Assembly (NCBI RefSeq): GCF_032854445.1 | Contig: NC_088307.1 | Span: 4,590,001-4,654,000, forward strand | Direction: 5' to 3' | DNA from: Liolophura sinensis | Lineage: Eukaryota; Mollusca; Polyplacophora; Chitonida; Chitonidae | Length of the DNA stretch: 64,000 bases | Part shown: one piece after another, positions 9,859-24,800 of the stretch | Layout of the letters: every line of letters starts with the position of its first letter | Numbering within the stretch: position 1 is the first letter of the stretch | Translations under genes and position numbers: made by a program | The notes under the pieces: generated by a model | The model's input: only the letters and a program-made list of their open reading frames with translations | Database searches by the model: none | What the model was told of the DNA's origin: nothing

Positions 9859-12800
9859 GTAAGCTGTGTTTGTGTACTGTTAATTAAACCATTCACATTT
9901 TACCTCTCACTGACTCCAATATATTCCCTTCCTTGGAAATTATTTGAGTCTCAAATCCTGTTCAGAAACTTGCCTCACCTAAATATAAAAACTTGCCAAA
10001 CGTCCCTGGTTTACTCCAGCCTCAACGATTTCCTCCAAACCTTAAAATTGACTTCTATATAGTAGAATATTGTTGAGCATGGACTTTAAAAAACACATTA
10101 AAGCAATATAGATATAATTTATTTCATACATATGTATTTGGGATACCAGTAGTTTGTATCCTTGTCAACTTTTGGTGGGTTTAACTTCGCTTTCAATGAT
10201 ATCAGTCTGCTTCTACCAGACTGTTCCAAATTCCTGTATATGTATATACATATATCATAAGTATCCTTTCATATATCATATCTATCCGGTATACTATACC
10301 ATGGGCGTCTGAAAAAAGTTTCGTAAAAAGTAATTTGGAGTAGACAAACGATGAAGAAAATCGATGAGCTTACGAACTAAATAAGTACCTAAGGTACAGA
10401 TTTGTCATTTGTACCCCTGGGGCATGGTGAGACAGGCGAGCTATGAATTAATGTCAACAAAGCTTGGCTATGAACATGATACAGTATGACTGTTTTTATC
10501 TTTACACGGCAAGAGTTCGAATTTGAAATTCTTCTATTGTGAAGAGTTTGCCCTGACGCGGCCAAATGGCGGTTTGGTTTGACTGCCGCTCTTTGTCAGG
10601 TAACTTACAATCACCCTAACATAAAGTCGCAGCGACCCAGCGTGAGCTAGGGGTGCTCTGCAGGTTGATTGACCGGGTACTGATAGGCAGCAGAGAGAAA
10701 AGCCGTTAAGCGGCTCGAAAGATTTTATTCATTTTAAGACTTTTAAGAATTGATTTTATTAATCTTTCGATTTCCCGCCCCGAACGTTGGAAGATCTGCC
10801 AGCAACATGCCGATGGTCGTGGGATTTTCCCCGAGCTCTGTCAGATTTCTTACCACCATAATGCTACCCATCTTCGTAAAAGTGAAATATTCGGCATAAA
10901 ATACCAAAAAAAATGAATAAAATTTCCGGTTCATGATAACCAGTATTCAAATGGGAAACTAAACCTAAATTCATATTATGTTATTTGTTGTACAAAGCAA
11001 CATAAATTTTAGGGTGATAATCTAACGAAACGCCACAGGAATGAAGGTTTTACAGAATTAACCACTATAAACATTGTTACTATTTACCTGGGTGCAGCAG
11101 TTGGAAGAATCAATTTTTGGTATGTAGTGTATACTGTAGTTTGTTTCTGTTAGCCTGTCTGTAAAATCAGTCGTACTCGCTATCAAAATTGCCTTACGTT
11201 GGAAAAGACTTACACATGGATATGTAGGATTGTAGTATTGAAAGGAAACGGCATTAAAAACTACTTTTTCTCATTCGTAACGTCTAACTCAATAATCATG
11301 TTTTCATGACTTCATGTCTCTGGTAACCTCAAACTATTCAAAGTGTTATGCTGGGTACTGGGAGTGGAGAATAAACTGGTTTACTACACCAGCACCCTTC
11401 ATGGGCCATCAAACTCCACACAGTAACAAGGCCCCAGCTATTCTCTGTGAATAGAATACATTGGGTTTTCTTTAAGATGTCTGAATTCAAACCATGAAGC
11501 CATGATGTGGTGGGATCATTTGGCTACAACAGATAACTTTCAGTTGCAAAGGTTATAATACACCTAAATTTCAAATCAGTTTGGAACATGACAGTGTCCG
11601 AAACAAAGTTTAAAGTAAAAACGATCACATATTCGCTAACAGATTCCAATCTCCGTCAAACCATGCAGGACCCACCCATTATCCAGTATATACACCGCTA
11701 CTTTCTGAGTATGACGTCACCCGAGACAGCGAAGCCATATCCTTGCTGTACTTTTTTTTACAATAAAATGGACGTTCAAACGTTCGATGTGGAGTGCTTT
11801 TGGCGTTAGTCCTAAATGTTACTAACGAAAGGCAATATTTACAGTGAGTATCAGTGATTTTAAAGACATTAAATATAAGCGAGAAGTTAATGGAAACAGA
11901 GTGTAATATAATTAAAGACGTATGGCATAGGAAGTAAAACCAGAACAGCGGCGGCAGTGTGATAGCTGTCAAAGGTCACACGTAACCGGAAAAATACATC
12001 CCCTTGTCAGACCTCTTACCTCAGTCAGGGGTTTATCCCTACTGTTCATGTAAATGCATAAAATGTAGCAATTTACATGCCCCCCCCCCCTTATTTTTAT
12101 TTCCTTATTTTAGTCATTACTTAAGGAGAATAGGGTAAAAAAAAATGTCAATTGCAATTTACTAGACGTCACTGGTCTAGAATTACTCAAAATACTGTGT
12201 TGTCATCGCATTTAACAGACAATAACATTAAATCTAAGACGTACCAGTACGTCAGAAACGCCAAACGTGATAAGAGAGGGAAAATACACCCGCGGACCTA
12301 ACGAAGCAGTGGTTCATGCATGTGCTGACACGGTGGCCGGCTCGAAAACTGTCTTTTTCCATACTGTAGACCAACAGATGAACATTTTTAATCAATGTTT
12401 AAACTTGTCCTGCTCCAAGTTGTTGGAGGACAGACGCCATGTTTCCAGTGTAAGGATGTGATGAGGCCATCAGACTGTCAGATTATTGTCACGTGTGGTC
12501 CACATCAGGTAAGTGCTGCCCTGTATCTTTGTGAGAGTTGTTCTTCTCTTGAAAGCCATGAAATACATAAGTTGGCAATAATGTAAAACACTTCTTAAAC
12601 AAAACAAAACATTCTGGTAGAGATCGCTATAGCTTCTGTTATAAACTTTAAATTATTATCCATATGACAACTTTCACCGATTTAGTCTTCTTGTCGCCTT
12701 TTTACTCCATTGGAAGACGGTGTTGTTGCTGATGTTGTTGCCGTTGTAAAAAATTGTGTCACTCTTGATCGTTGTCACGTTGTCAGATTTGTGATCTTAT

Positions 12801-15800
12801 ATCGCGCATTCTTGGACCGCGCATGCGTCTCAGGTTGTTACAACACAATGGTAATGTTTGTCTGTTGCAGATTTGCTTTGCTGATGAGGTCGTAACCCCC
12901 GATGGACGCACAAGCTATGACGTCGGCTGTAGAAATAAGGCGGTAAGATGTTGAAATGAAGTTTTTAAGCTTACAGCATCAGTGGCAGTACCGTTCTAGT
13001 AGAAAGCCGCTGATAGACATAGCCTAATTCCCCGTTACAGGCTTCATTAGGGAACTCGCCGCAAAATGAAATTTACAAGCTCGTTGACCAGTGAAACGTG
13101 GCTAAACCGGCTATTGAACAAGGAATGTTTACCTTGACAGTGCTAGCGACATCCATGACTAAATACCGTTCCCCTATATGGCTGGAAACCAATTAGCAGT
13201 AAGTCTATACTTTTGTCTGTTTATAAGTTTAATTAGCTGGAATACTATAACAGTTGCGTAGTAATACAATCTCCTTCACAGTCCTTTGTCCAGTTCACTC
13301 GTGGAGCATGTCATGTTGTTATACTGAGCTATAACTTGGATCACATGACGTAAACCTTCCAATAATATTTTCTGTAGGGATTTCACTTGTCTCTGAGGTA
13401 CTTCGGCCATTTCATTGGATCTGTAACAACTGGATAACCAAGGTGTTTTAATGGAAAATGAGCCCATGTTTATTAGCGACCAGAATGAACGGAAGCATGG
13501 CAAAGTATTGTTGTTGATATTGGGAGCATATCTAGTTTTATTAAATCGTGAAAACAGGGATGTTATGTATCATCTGACCAGATCGTTAAAAGTAGGAAGT
13601 ACTGTAGTCCGATGAACTAAATCTCTGATAAATGTATGCGTCGAAACAGGTCAACAATCGCCAGGTCAATTCCCAAAACGACGTATAACACAAAACCACG
13701 AAAGAGCTAAGAGAAAATTTAAAGTACAAAAATAGAACGGAATCATGCATAAAGAAACAGTCAACAGTTTTGAGTGAGCCAGTGCTTGAGGTTTAACGTC
13801 GTACTTAACAATTTTTCATTCATATGACGATGAAGGAATCCGTAGAATGTATGTAATGTGCCTCATTGTCGCAGGACGGATTTCCACCGCTCTTTTATCT
13901 AATACTGCTTCACTGAGACGCCTTACCGATGTCAAGTAAGCTGCCCCCGCCCGAGCCATTATACTGATAAGGGTCAAACAGTAGTTGCACTATCCCTTTC
14001 ATGCTGAGCGCCAAGCCAGGAAATTGCGACTCGACCCAGGATTGATCCATGATCTACCGCTCCCCAAGCGGAAGCTTTACAACTGTGCTAGCGGGGCCGG
14101 AATTCAGCAGGTTCGAAAAACGCATCGTATGTTCTAGGCGAAATTAGTATTCAAATCGTGTACCATCCTAGAATATAAACTTGTCGATAAGAAAATATGT
14201 ATCTCCGTTGCGCTTTGATTGCAACTGTTCAGAGATTCAACGCGATGAATATACGCCCCTGGGCCCCGATTAAGCGGAATTCGACACGACTATCAAGCAG
14301 AGCGCCAGCAATTCTGGACACTCTATCCATATTTCTTACAGGATAATTATATTCAAAAGTTTACTTCTTTCGGAATGGAGGATTGAAAGGTCTTATGTTT
14401 TAGAAAACCGAAACCTCGATTTAAGTCCCAATTTTACCAGTTATATTAAGGTAACCATGCTACCGGTGGAACTCTTATGGGACTGATGCACGCAGTGAAT
14501 CTGTCAATATATGCATGAAACTTCGGGCTTTTTGATTTTTTTTTTTTTTTTTGGATTGGTGTTTTACGCCGTACTCAAGAATATTTCACTTATACGACGG
14601 CGGCCAGCATTATGGTGGATGGAAACCGGGCACAGCCCGGGGGAAACCCACCACCATCCGCAGGTTGCTGGAAGACCTTCCCACTTACGGCCAGAGAGGA
14701 AGCCAGCATGAGCTGGACCTGAACTCACAGCGACCGCATTGGTGAGAGGCTCCTGGGTCATTACGCTGCGCTAGCGTCGGGCTTTTTGTGATATTGTGGT
14801 ATCAGCACAAGTCTTCTTATAAGTTAAACATTTCTTTCACTTGATTATAGAGAACTGCTCCAGCTTTTAAGCTGCCCGTGATAATCGTTGAAAACTCATT
14901 TCGCTGAGTGGCTTATCATTGCATACACCATGTACACATGGACTCGATCGATGCTAAAGCACCCATCCAACCACTTGAAGTCCACGTAGGCCTGGTAGTA
15001 TAAAATTATTGTTTGCTGTTTAGGTCGATATATAAATGTACATGCATTTTTGTAAATATCAGATATAAAAACTCGATCAATAAGAAAATACGTCATCGAT
15101 TTTGGACTGTTTGAAGTTTTCAAAAACTGTGTGCATCGATTGAACTGACAAGTTAAAAATTATACGGCAGACGAAGTTACTCGGAGATAAATGACGACGG
15201 CTTAAATCATAAACTTTAGGTTTTATCTCTACCTTCATAACTATGTCTAATTATGATTGATTCGGGACTATATGGGGTCGTATTTTCGTTGAATTGAATT
15301 AACGACAATTTATTAACCGGCATGGAACACGATTTTGATACTGATTTTGTTCATTTGACTGGAACATTCTTCGCGTCTTTCTAACATATTTGAAAACTGT
15401 TGGCTGCGTCTCCGTGTATGAATACGTCTTAATTTCGTACTTACTTTTGTTTTTGTTTTTTTTTTGTGATCTTGCGATTGTTGAGTTGAATCGATCATAC
15501 TGACGGATGGTTTGCGAATGTCTGTTTCGACGCCAAGCTTTGGACGCAAAGATTTAGACGCATAGAGGTGTCCCTTAGCTACAAAGAGACACGGTCATGC
15601 AAAAACCAAATCTTTAAAGCGTCGGCAATACACGGGTTACCAAGGAGACAACTCAATCGACATCAACAATGGCCCCAGGGTTGATAGTCTTCCAGTACCA
15701 TGTTATTAGTTACATAACCTCGTTATCTATTTCTATAGATCCGGGGCGTTTAATAGGCAGCATGCAGTAATGACCCGGGAGCCTCTCACCAATTCTTGTT

Positions 15801-18800
15801 ATTGTAATATGTAGATGACAACTATTTTCACCTAACATATTATCATAGAAGGTTATTTTTTGGAAACATGTTGTCTAATTTGTACCATTTGGGCTTTTAG
15901 ATTTGTGATCTTATATCCGACATGTCAAACGAACAGTCCAAAGAACGATGTTCCAAGTGCTGCACGGGTGACTACTGCAACCAGTATCTGTGTGAGGACA
16001 CAAAAGGTACATGAAATGCCGAAAAGGACGGGAATCCATGAAATGGTTCTTCATTTCCCTTTCGAACTAATTTATTGCAAAACTATTTATGAGGATTTAG
16101 AAACTGAGTGCTCTTATGTATCATCCAAACTTAGAATTTACATTTATGTTGAGTTCTTGCATATTTTCATAATTACGAATAAAAGGAATGTTCAATACTC
16201 GATTTTCAGTTTCCGGAATCGGAGGTATGTCTTTCGGAAGCTCGTCTCTCCCCTAGGCCGACTCGATTTTGTCCTCTACTTGATCCACAAAACATCTTTT
16301 GTCCAGTCGATTCGAGCTCTTCTGCAACCGGAAGCTCTGCAAAGCTTTCTCAAACAAAACCGTAAGATGCGAAAGATCTTCCTCAAAAACTTTCATCTAA
16401 CTCCAGAAGCAGCAAATTGATGCTTCGGGTTTGTTTCCGGAGGCTTAGAATAGCTGCCGGAAACCGTGGAGCTCAAATGGAGTGGACAAAGGATTATTCT
16501 GAAAGCATAAACGTCAGAGCAAATCGAGAATGTGTACGTTTGCAAAATGGATGCCATTTGGATGCATAATCACATATAGTCGGATAGATGTCGCTGTATC
16601 ATTGTTAGAGAAAGAATATAAAGTACCCTTACAACTGATACTTCCTGTTATTGGGGACTGTGTGTCTATCCATTTCCGGTGGCTCGTCTGGATACTATGT
16701 GGGAAAATTGCACAGCTCGCTGTGGCAGTCCTCTGCTCGATTACATGGACCCTGATTGAAAAGCAATTTCGGAGTTATGTGAATTAATTGAGTAAATATC
16801 CATAAAAAATTATGGATAAAAATTTATACCATTCCAGTATTAACCAACTGTCATGTATTGTGTGCTTCACAGAGGATCCGATAGGTCTGCAGTGTTACAA
16901 CTGTCATGATGTGTCCGACCCCAGGTCTTGTGGCCTTCTAACTACGTGTCCACCCGAAACGGTTTGTGTGTCTAGGGCTTAATTATACACGTGTTTGTAC
17001 ATATGAAGCCAAATACAATATTTATCAGGGATATAGTCGAATTTTTTTTACTCCTACAACGTTGGGCTTTAAAGCTAAAGGAAATAAGACATTGACTTCA
17101 TAACAAACAATTATGGATACGTACCTCATAAATTCATGCATCTATAGATTTATAACATAAATGGGGGCCTCCGTGGCTCAGTTGGTTAGCGCGCTAGCGC
17201 AGCGTAATGACCCAGGAGCCTCTCACCAATGCGGTCGCTGTGCGTTCAAGTCCAGCTCATGCTGGCTTCCTCTCCGGCCGTACATGGGAAGGTCTTCCAG
17301 CAACCTGCGGATGGTCGTGGATTTCCCCCGGGCTGTGCCCGGTTTCCTCCCACCATAATGCTGGCCGCCGTCGTGTATTCTTCAGTACCGCGTAAAACGC
17401 CAATCAAATAAATAAATAAATATAACATAAAGTGGTAGAGGGCATGGTAGAAATCTCATACCATGATATATTATTTCAATCCCGTGACCTAACTGGACAA
17501 AATGATTCTTACAAGCTGTAAAGTCAAACTGTAAAGTCTCGTTATAGTGTCCATTTGATCTGTCCCTAGACCAATTTATGACCAATTTTACAAACTTTAG
17601 GAGAGAAAAAAAATGAACTCTTGGCTTCCAAAATTACTGACTTAAATGGAGATAGTTGATATATTCTTTATTTTGTTCCTTTGATTAGCAATGCTACACG
17701 GAGTTTGTGATAACGGATATGATGAGGCTACGATACAACATGGGTTGTAGAAAAGATCAGGTTGGTTTGTGCAATTTTTGCAAAATCGAAAAAGTTTTAC
17801 ATTATTCTAATGTACTGCCAACGATAGGTGATTTATTTCAGCGACTGTAATATTCAAAACACTGGAGACAAAGTATGCAGTTTATAAACATATTTCTGGT
17901 ACACTCAAAAAACACGTCCTGGTGTTTATTCATAAACAATCTGTTTAAAGAGATGTGTTTAATTTAGAAAACGTCTGCAAACGTCTGCAAAACGTGGCCT
18001 GATACAATTAATAACACAAAGTCATGTTTACTGCACTATTTGTGTTTGCTGATAATATCATTTCACATGTTTATTCTATAATAAACACAGTGTTTCAAAA
18101 CCAAATTTGGTGAGAGAGAGATTAAAGAACCATGAAAAATGAAACCGAAAAAAAGAATCCTTCTGCAGGAATCGAATCCTTCTCTGTTGGCTGTAATTTC
18201 TCGGAGAATTAATCTGTGTTTGTGGTAAAAAATAATGTACAATATTGATTAAAACGGCCTATAGCGGTCAGAATGTGTGCAGGTATGTCAATAGTCTACA
18301 CGTTTTGTGGTTGTTGTTGTTTTCAGGGATGCAGCCTATTAGGTTTCCCTAGGACGCGCAGTCGTATAGGAAGCAAAGAACATAATACCCATCTCTGTCA
18401 GGCTTGTTGTAAAGACTCCTTCTGTAACAGGGAAATCTGTGCTCCCGAACTGCGTAAGCTTGTTCTGGCTTAAAGCTGAGCTGAGCTTTAAGCCAGATTT
18501 GGCTTAAAGCTGAGCTTTAAGCTCTGGTTTTATAACCGGGGAATTTATATCTGCTCAGTTCTGGAGAGGTGACGTCTAATAAATTGCAATAAACACCATT
18601 GCATGTTTTTACCTAATTCTTCTTACGTCATAGGACCAGTGGACATGAAAGTTATTACTAGTTAAGAATTTATGTGAACATTGGAAATAAAGCCCTGACT
18701 GAAGTAAACTCACAAGAAACCATATTTCACCCAATACCCAATGACTGTTTGACTTCTAATACATTATCGTCGCTGCTCTGGTTTTACTGTTTTGTTTTTA

Positions 18801-21800
18801 TATTGATTGAAAAGCAAACATCTTAACCACAGTCAGTTCGCACCAGCACAGAAGTAAAAAATTAACTAGTAGAAAATAAAAAGCCAGAATGAAGAGCAAT
18901 TTTCAAAAACACCTAACATATTTACAAATAATAATGATACCGAATTTATCCTCGTTAAAAAAGAAATAAATAAAGAAATAAATAAATAAACATCATCATG
19001 AGCTCATAGCAGATGTGTGCCTCTGTAACGAGTTTTGAACTCCAACCGGGTTATATTGTATCTATGTTTTCCATCCAGCTTCAACAACAACAGATCTAAT
19101 TACCCAGATGTTACCTTCGACTCCAGCGCCGTCTGTCCAGTCAGTGCGTCCATTCGGAGTAGAACGCTCTCAGAGTGTGAAACATGGTCACGTGACAGGA
19201 CCTATCTTCCCAGGTAATATGACGGTTTGAGATATTGCACGAACTGTGGGTCATCTGTAGAAACATTTTTGTTCACGCAATTTCTTACTCAGTTAGGCAC
19301 ATTATGATACTTGATGATTTTAGCTTTGATTGCCTATTGATTTTGCCAAGGCATATTTACTGTATTAAAAAAGTACTAATCAAATAAATAAATGCAAGTT
19401 TTTGGTAAAATAAAATTACTTCTTTATAATATTTACAAAGCACAGTTTTGTAAATACGTCAAATTCTCAGAGTATCAGAACTGGTCTTATGTTTAGTCAA
19501 GAAAGCGCAGCTGAACACAGTTTTAGGCATGTCACATATGTTGTCTATAATTATCGGTTGACTTGACTAATGGTTTCCGTCGGGAATTCCGTTCTCTTTG
19601 TTAAACCATTGCTGTTTCGTTTTCAAATCCAGCTTTCGCATCAGTGTTAATTTACGCATGGAGGTTTTTCAGGGGAAATTGTAGGCACTAAAGACGTCAA
19701 TTCATCAATGCTTCACTGAACGAGGCTCCCTGAATATCGAAGAGACCCTTTCCAGTTGTCCACGTGACAAAAGCATCTGACAAAATCATGTGACACAAGC
19801 ACATGCGCATTCAACCCTTACTATGTTCATCTTTCTTAAACACGTCTACTTACTATCACAACTTGAGCGGTCTAGTGCTTTAGGCATCCGGCTCCCAACC
19901 TAACATGTTGTCTGCTGAAAGTTTGAATCAAGTCCTTTAAAAATAAGCAAAGAGATGACTTTATGAAATGTATGAGCCGCGAACACTCACGGATAAGAGT
20001 GTCACGTGACAGAGACTAGAATAAACAACGTGAGTATTGTAAAGACTAGGGTCATTTTTACGTGTGACTTTCTTCGTCACTACTTACGTCAGTTCATTCA
20101 TGCTTCTCGGAATGAGGCTTGCCAAGTATGCAGGAGACCTTTTCAGATGTAGTCGACGTGACAAAAGCAAACACGGACACGCGCATTCAACCTTGACCAT
20201 GTTCACCTGTCTTAAAAGACGTTTAAAAACTGTGTTCTACCACATCAACTCGTATTGAGTAGTGGTATAGGCAACTGGATACGGACCCGACATGCTGTGT
20301 GAGGGAATTTCGAGCATTTCACAACAAGCAAATTAAATCTTTTCAAAATTTCGAAATCTCTTGATGAAAGCGATACGATGTAGAAACTAGAATGATAAGC
20401 ATCTAACTTATTTACGCTCTTGTTTTTCTTTGTATGCAAACTGAACATCTCCCCCTTGATTTTCAACCAATGAAAAATTAGTAAAAGCACGTGACAGGAA
20501 AAAAATACCACGTCAAAATGCACGAGGAAATCAACTCGCAAATATGACCCTAGTCTTTGCAACTGCAACGAACGTCTTTGTTACGCTGTTTTCCCTTTTG
20601 TGTAAATTGAACATCTCTCCATCCGTTTTTGACTAATGGAAACTCAGTAATCACTACATGACCACATTTGTGGAATTACTAAGCCATAACTAGTAGTCAT
20701 CTTAAGTCTCGTGCTATCTTTGTTTCTTCAAGTTAATATTTCCACGTTATATTTCAGATATTGTGCGCCCTTTCTCCTGTTACCTGTGTTCGGGTGTGTC
20801 TTCCCCTTCTGCTTGTCAGCTGGTGGTGAAATGCGGTCCTCAGCAGGTATGCCAATCAGATCCTCTATCAGACCTTCCCACCGCTGACACCAGAACAGGG
20901 GCGTCATGTTTTGCGACATGAATCAAGGAAGAGATTTAGTAATATAATGGTGAAAGGCCATTGTTTTTTATTCATTGTTCTCAACTGGTTAGTGCTATAC
21001 ATTTAAAGCAGACCTAACTATTGTCTGTTTTAACTATCGCCTAGATTTATCTGTGTAAAATCACTCATACTCACTATGAAAAATGACTCCATGACACGTA
21101 ACACAACAAGCTCTACACACTTATATGTTGGACGTCCATATTATTGCAAGCACAATGCAGTTAGAATACTTTTCTTACTCATAATTCATAAATTTGTAAA
21201 CTTTATTTCGACACCAATGACTCATTGTCTCGTGTGACTCCACAGTAATCCAAAAACAAGTGGAATGCTGGATGAAGGGTGGTTACAAGTATGTTGTGAC
21301 GGAGAGAAACATATTAAGTAAACTGTGATCGACTTTATCTTGAACTCTAGCTTTGACATTGCCATATTTGAAACTGTTTCAAAGTTTTAGCACAGAAGAA
21401 ATTTATTTTATGCGTTGTATCTATTTGATCTCACGGCAGTATTGCTGCGGTGCTGCATGCTAGGAAATTCTGATGTAAAAAGCAATGCAGTCTATCCGAA
21501 GATTAGGCTTTGTTACTGCGTGGAATTTGTCCTAACCGCATGGGTTTCAATTATTGTGAAACGATTTATTCTCCACGCTCCTTGTCCAGAATGCCACTTG
21601 TTTTTGAATAATTATGACGTCTTCTGAGGTAAAGGGTTCATGGTGTCGAAAAAATTCTTATGGACTTTAAAATTCGGATTTATAAAAAAGTATGCTAGCT
21701 GCGTTTTTCTGTGTGGAATTTCAACATACTATTGTGTAGAATGTTTGGTGTTAGCTCTCACTGACGAAAGGCAGTTTTGGTCACGCGTAGGAGTGATTTT

Positions 21801-24800
21801 AGAGATAGCCGAATATAGGCGATAAGTTAAAAGAAATATAACACAGAAGGCACTCCGAGAGCGCAAACCTCTGCCACAGGTAAATGTGTACAATCGCATG
21901 ACGAGTTTCATCACAGGGACAATGGTCTACTGGGTACTTTTACAAGGTTAAAGAAAACTATCCTATTGCGTACCATATGGCATTGGTGACAATTGTATCA
22001 GGTATTAGTGGGCCTGGATCCGACCTCAAACCAAATTTAATAGCTTTTATCCGAATTTGTGAATATTTTTGTCTGTAATTTGCTGACAAACATAAACACA
22101 GACAGGCAGATAGACAGACAAATAAACGCCCGTAAACATAGCCTTCGTGGACGTTCGTGGCCTTTGTAGGCTATATCAAGGTGGTGCAAGGTAACAGATT
22201 CAATAACACTGTTCTACATGTAAGGTTTTAGTGCCAATGATGATATGTTTCATGATGAGGGCTTACTGGAACGCTGAACGCAAGACCACAGGCAAGGGAC
22301 ACCACTCTGTCATGGTACCAGTATGACCTATACAACGAACCCCAACAGGATTAGCAGAAGCTTGCTTTGTATATGAACTGATATTTGATAGGAACAAAAG
22401 ACACACTTGCAGCGGCTCTAAAAGAATATGGTTAATTCATAAAGTTTTAGGAAATAACATGAAAAATTGAGTCAAAAGTACTATTCATCTCGGAGGTATT
22501 TGTGTTTAGGCGAGATATTGCCGAGGGATGCGATTCTCGGACAATTTCTTGAGTTCCTTGTACTTTCTAATTTTCCTACAGTGCAATACCCCATTTCCCC
22601 CCAAACTCCAAATAAAGCCATGGTAATAGAACCTATTATGGTACAAATATTTATGGTCAGTCACATCAAAAATGTGGATTAATTTTAGTGTGATCTCCCT
22701 TTATTGGTTGACAGCTTTGCTATGCGGACGAAGTTGCAGCACCCGATGGACGTATTACTTACAACGTGGGATGCAGGGATAAAGCGGTATGTCAATGAGA
22801 CTTGTATCGATTGTTATTTCTTAACGCCCACTTTTACCTTCAGGTTTGATCAACAACTTACGTATAATTAGTATGTAAAAATGCGTGTTGCTAGAAAAGC
22901 ATTTGCTCATTTTTTAAATCTAGTTTTAAAATGAGCCATTTTCCGTAAAGTGATTGTCGTCATCCCACTCATACACTGCTGGTATACAAAGAGGGTTTTA
23001 GGAATATAAATGACCATAATTCCTACGTCTGTTTGAGGCATTTTTTTACGACTGCAAGAAACGTCTCCTGCCAATGATACAGAGATAGCACGTGCTTATT
23101 TGGTTGCCATTTCGGTGAGGTTTTCTAATCATTTTTGATCGTAGTAACTTTTAATACCTTATTGCCTGAACAAGTGGATTTGTACTCTAATGGAAAGCGT
23201 GTAGAACGTCAGTTACGCTGGAAAAGTTATTTTTCATCTAAGGAACTGAACAATTTACATGTGAAATCCATGATGGCAACCCATGTGTACCAGGACAACG
23301 TCGTTGGCTAAGCGGAAGTGATAGGCTTTGGGTCTATATTGTAGTGAGGGGTCTCTATGGCCTAGTTGTTAGCGTGCTAGGGTAACACCTTGGAGCCTCT
23401 CACCAATGCGATCACTGTGAGGTCAAGTCCCGATCATGCTGGCTTCCTCCCCGGCTGTAAGTGAGGTCAGCTGGCAACCCACAGATGGTCGTGGGTTTCC
23501 CCTCTGTCCGATTTCTTCGAACCATAACGCTAACCGCCGTCGTGTAAGTGAAATGTTCTTGAGAACCACGTAAAGCACTAATCAAATAAATAAATAGATA
23601 AATAAATGTATTTTAGTGTGGGGTTGTTGTTTGTGTTTATTTTTTAGCCCAGAGAGCCATGCAAAGACACCTATTTCGTCAAGAGGAAAGTTTTCACCTG
23701 TCATTACAACTCTAGCCAGTCCTAAATACACAGGAATCCTATGTAATCCGACAAACACTCTTCTAACGATATTCCAGCTGAAAAAACTTTTAAATAGAGA
23801 AGTGAAATCGACGTGTGCAGTTTCATGCTTGGAACGAGCTACATGATACCGATATCGCTATCTGTCTTTTTTTGTGTAGATCTGTGAGCGACAGGCTCTG
23901 TCCTCTGGAGGCGGAAGTGACCGATGTGCACAGTGCTGCGCAGAGGACTACTGTAATCTGGACGTGTGTGGTGTGGAGGAAGGTGCGGGAACTTCGCAAA
24001 AGGATTCGAATTGTTGTGGCCGTTTGTTAAATTTACAAAGATAAGAAGAAAATCGGCAAATGGTGCCTCCCTCAATTGAGCATTTGTTAGTATAAAGGCT
24101 GCAGTCGAATAAGGGAACCGAACTCAGGTGCGACTGTACGGCGTAAGCGGATGCAAATAAATTATTAATTAATTTCATTTGACGGCTACTATAGTTGTCA
24201 AAACTGGCAAATGAATCCATTTGGGTTTGATTTTAGTATAAGCATCCTATTTAAACAGTGACCAAAAAGTTCACGAAGTAGCCGTTGATCTTGTGTTTCA
24301 AATCTATCAAAACCGTTTTATGACGCCATATTCACGACGGCTATATTTCAGTGGAGCCGCCAGGGCTGCAGTGCTTTAATTGTAAGGATGTCGCCGATCC
24401 GCGCACTTGCGGAATTTTGACAACCTGTCCAGTAGATACGGTAAGCTTTATGAAACCATAATTCCACACTCACCAATCCATCCTTAACAATGCCACACAC
24501 ACCCACCATTCTATGCGATCATTTCCACGCCGACAATTTAAATCGCATTCCTTATAAACTGAATTTTGTATTTCATAATGAATATAAACACCAGTTAGTC
24601 CAAAGTTTCCCCGCTATTTTATTAGTCCAAGTTGACAAGCAGCTGACCCTAGATGTGAACGCGTTTTTTTACGTGTGAAAAACAAAATTTACTTTTTCAA
24701 AGTAACGTGTAATGTTATTTATGTGGAATAGAGTGTGGAATAACCACTGTCTTCATCATAATGTCTCGGACAGGCAACACGAAAATACACTAGTCTTGGG

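Noticed and set aside
10543-10600. Possible exon in LU intron 1 ending TTTGTCAG|GTAACT
   Set aside because: It has no LU cysteine spacing, and the signal exon joins exon 12420 in phase without it.
15860-16420. 186-codon frame extending beyond LU exon 4
   Set aside because: Only 15901-16006 fits the LU pattern and phase; the rest is intron read-through with no homology to the domain.
17162-17240. tRNA gene
   Set aside because: A tRNA-like head with A- and B-box sequences but part of a SINE with a long body and an A-rich tail; about twenty relatives lie in the window.
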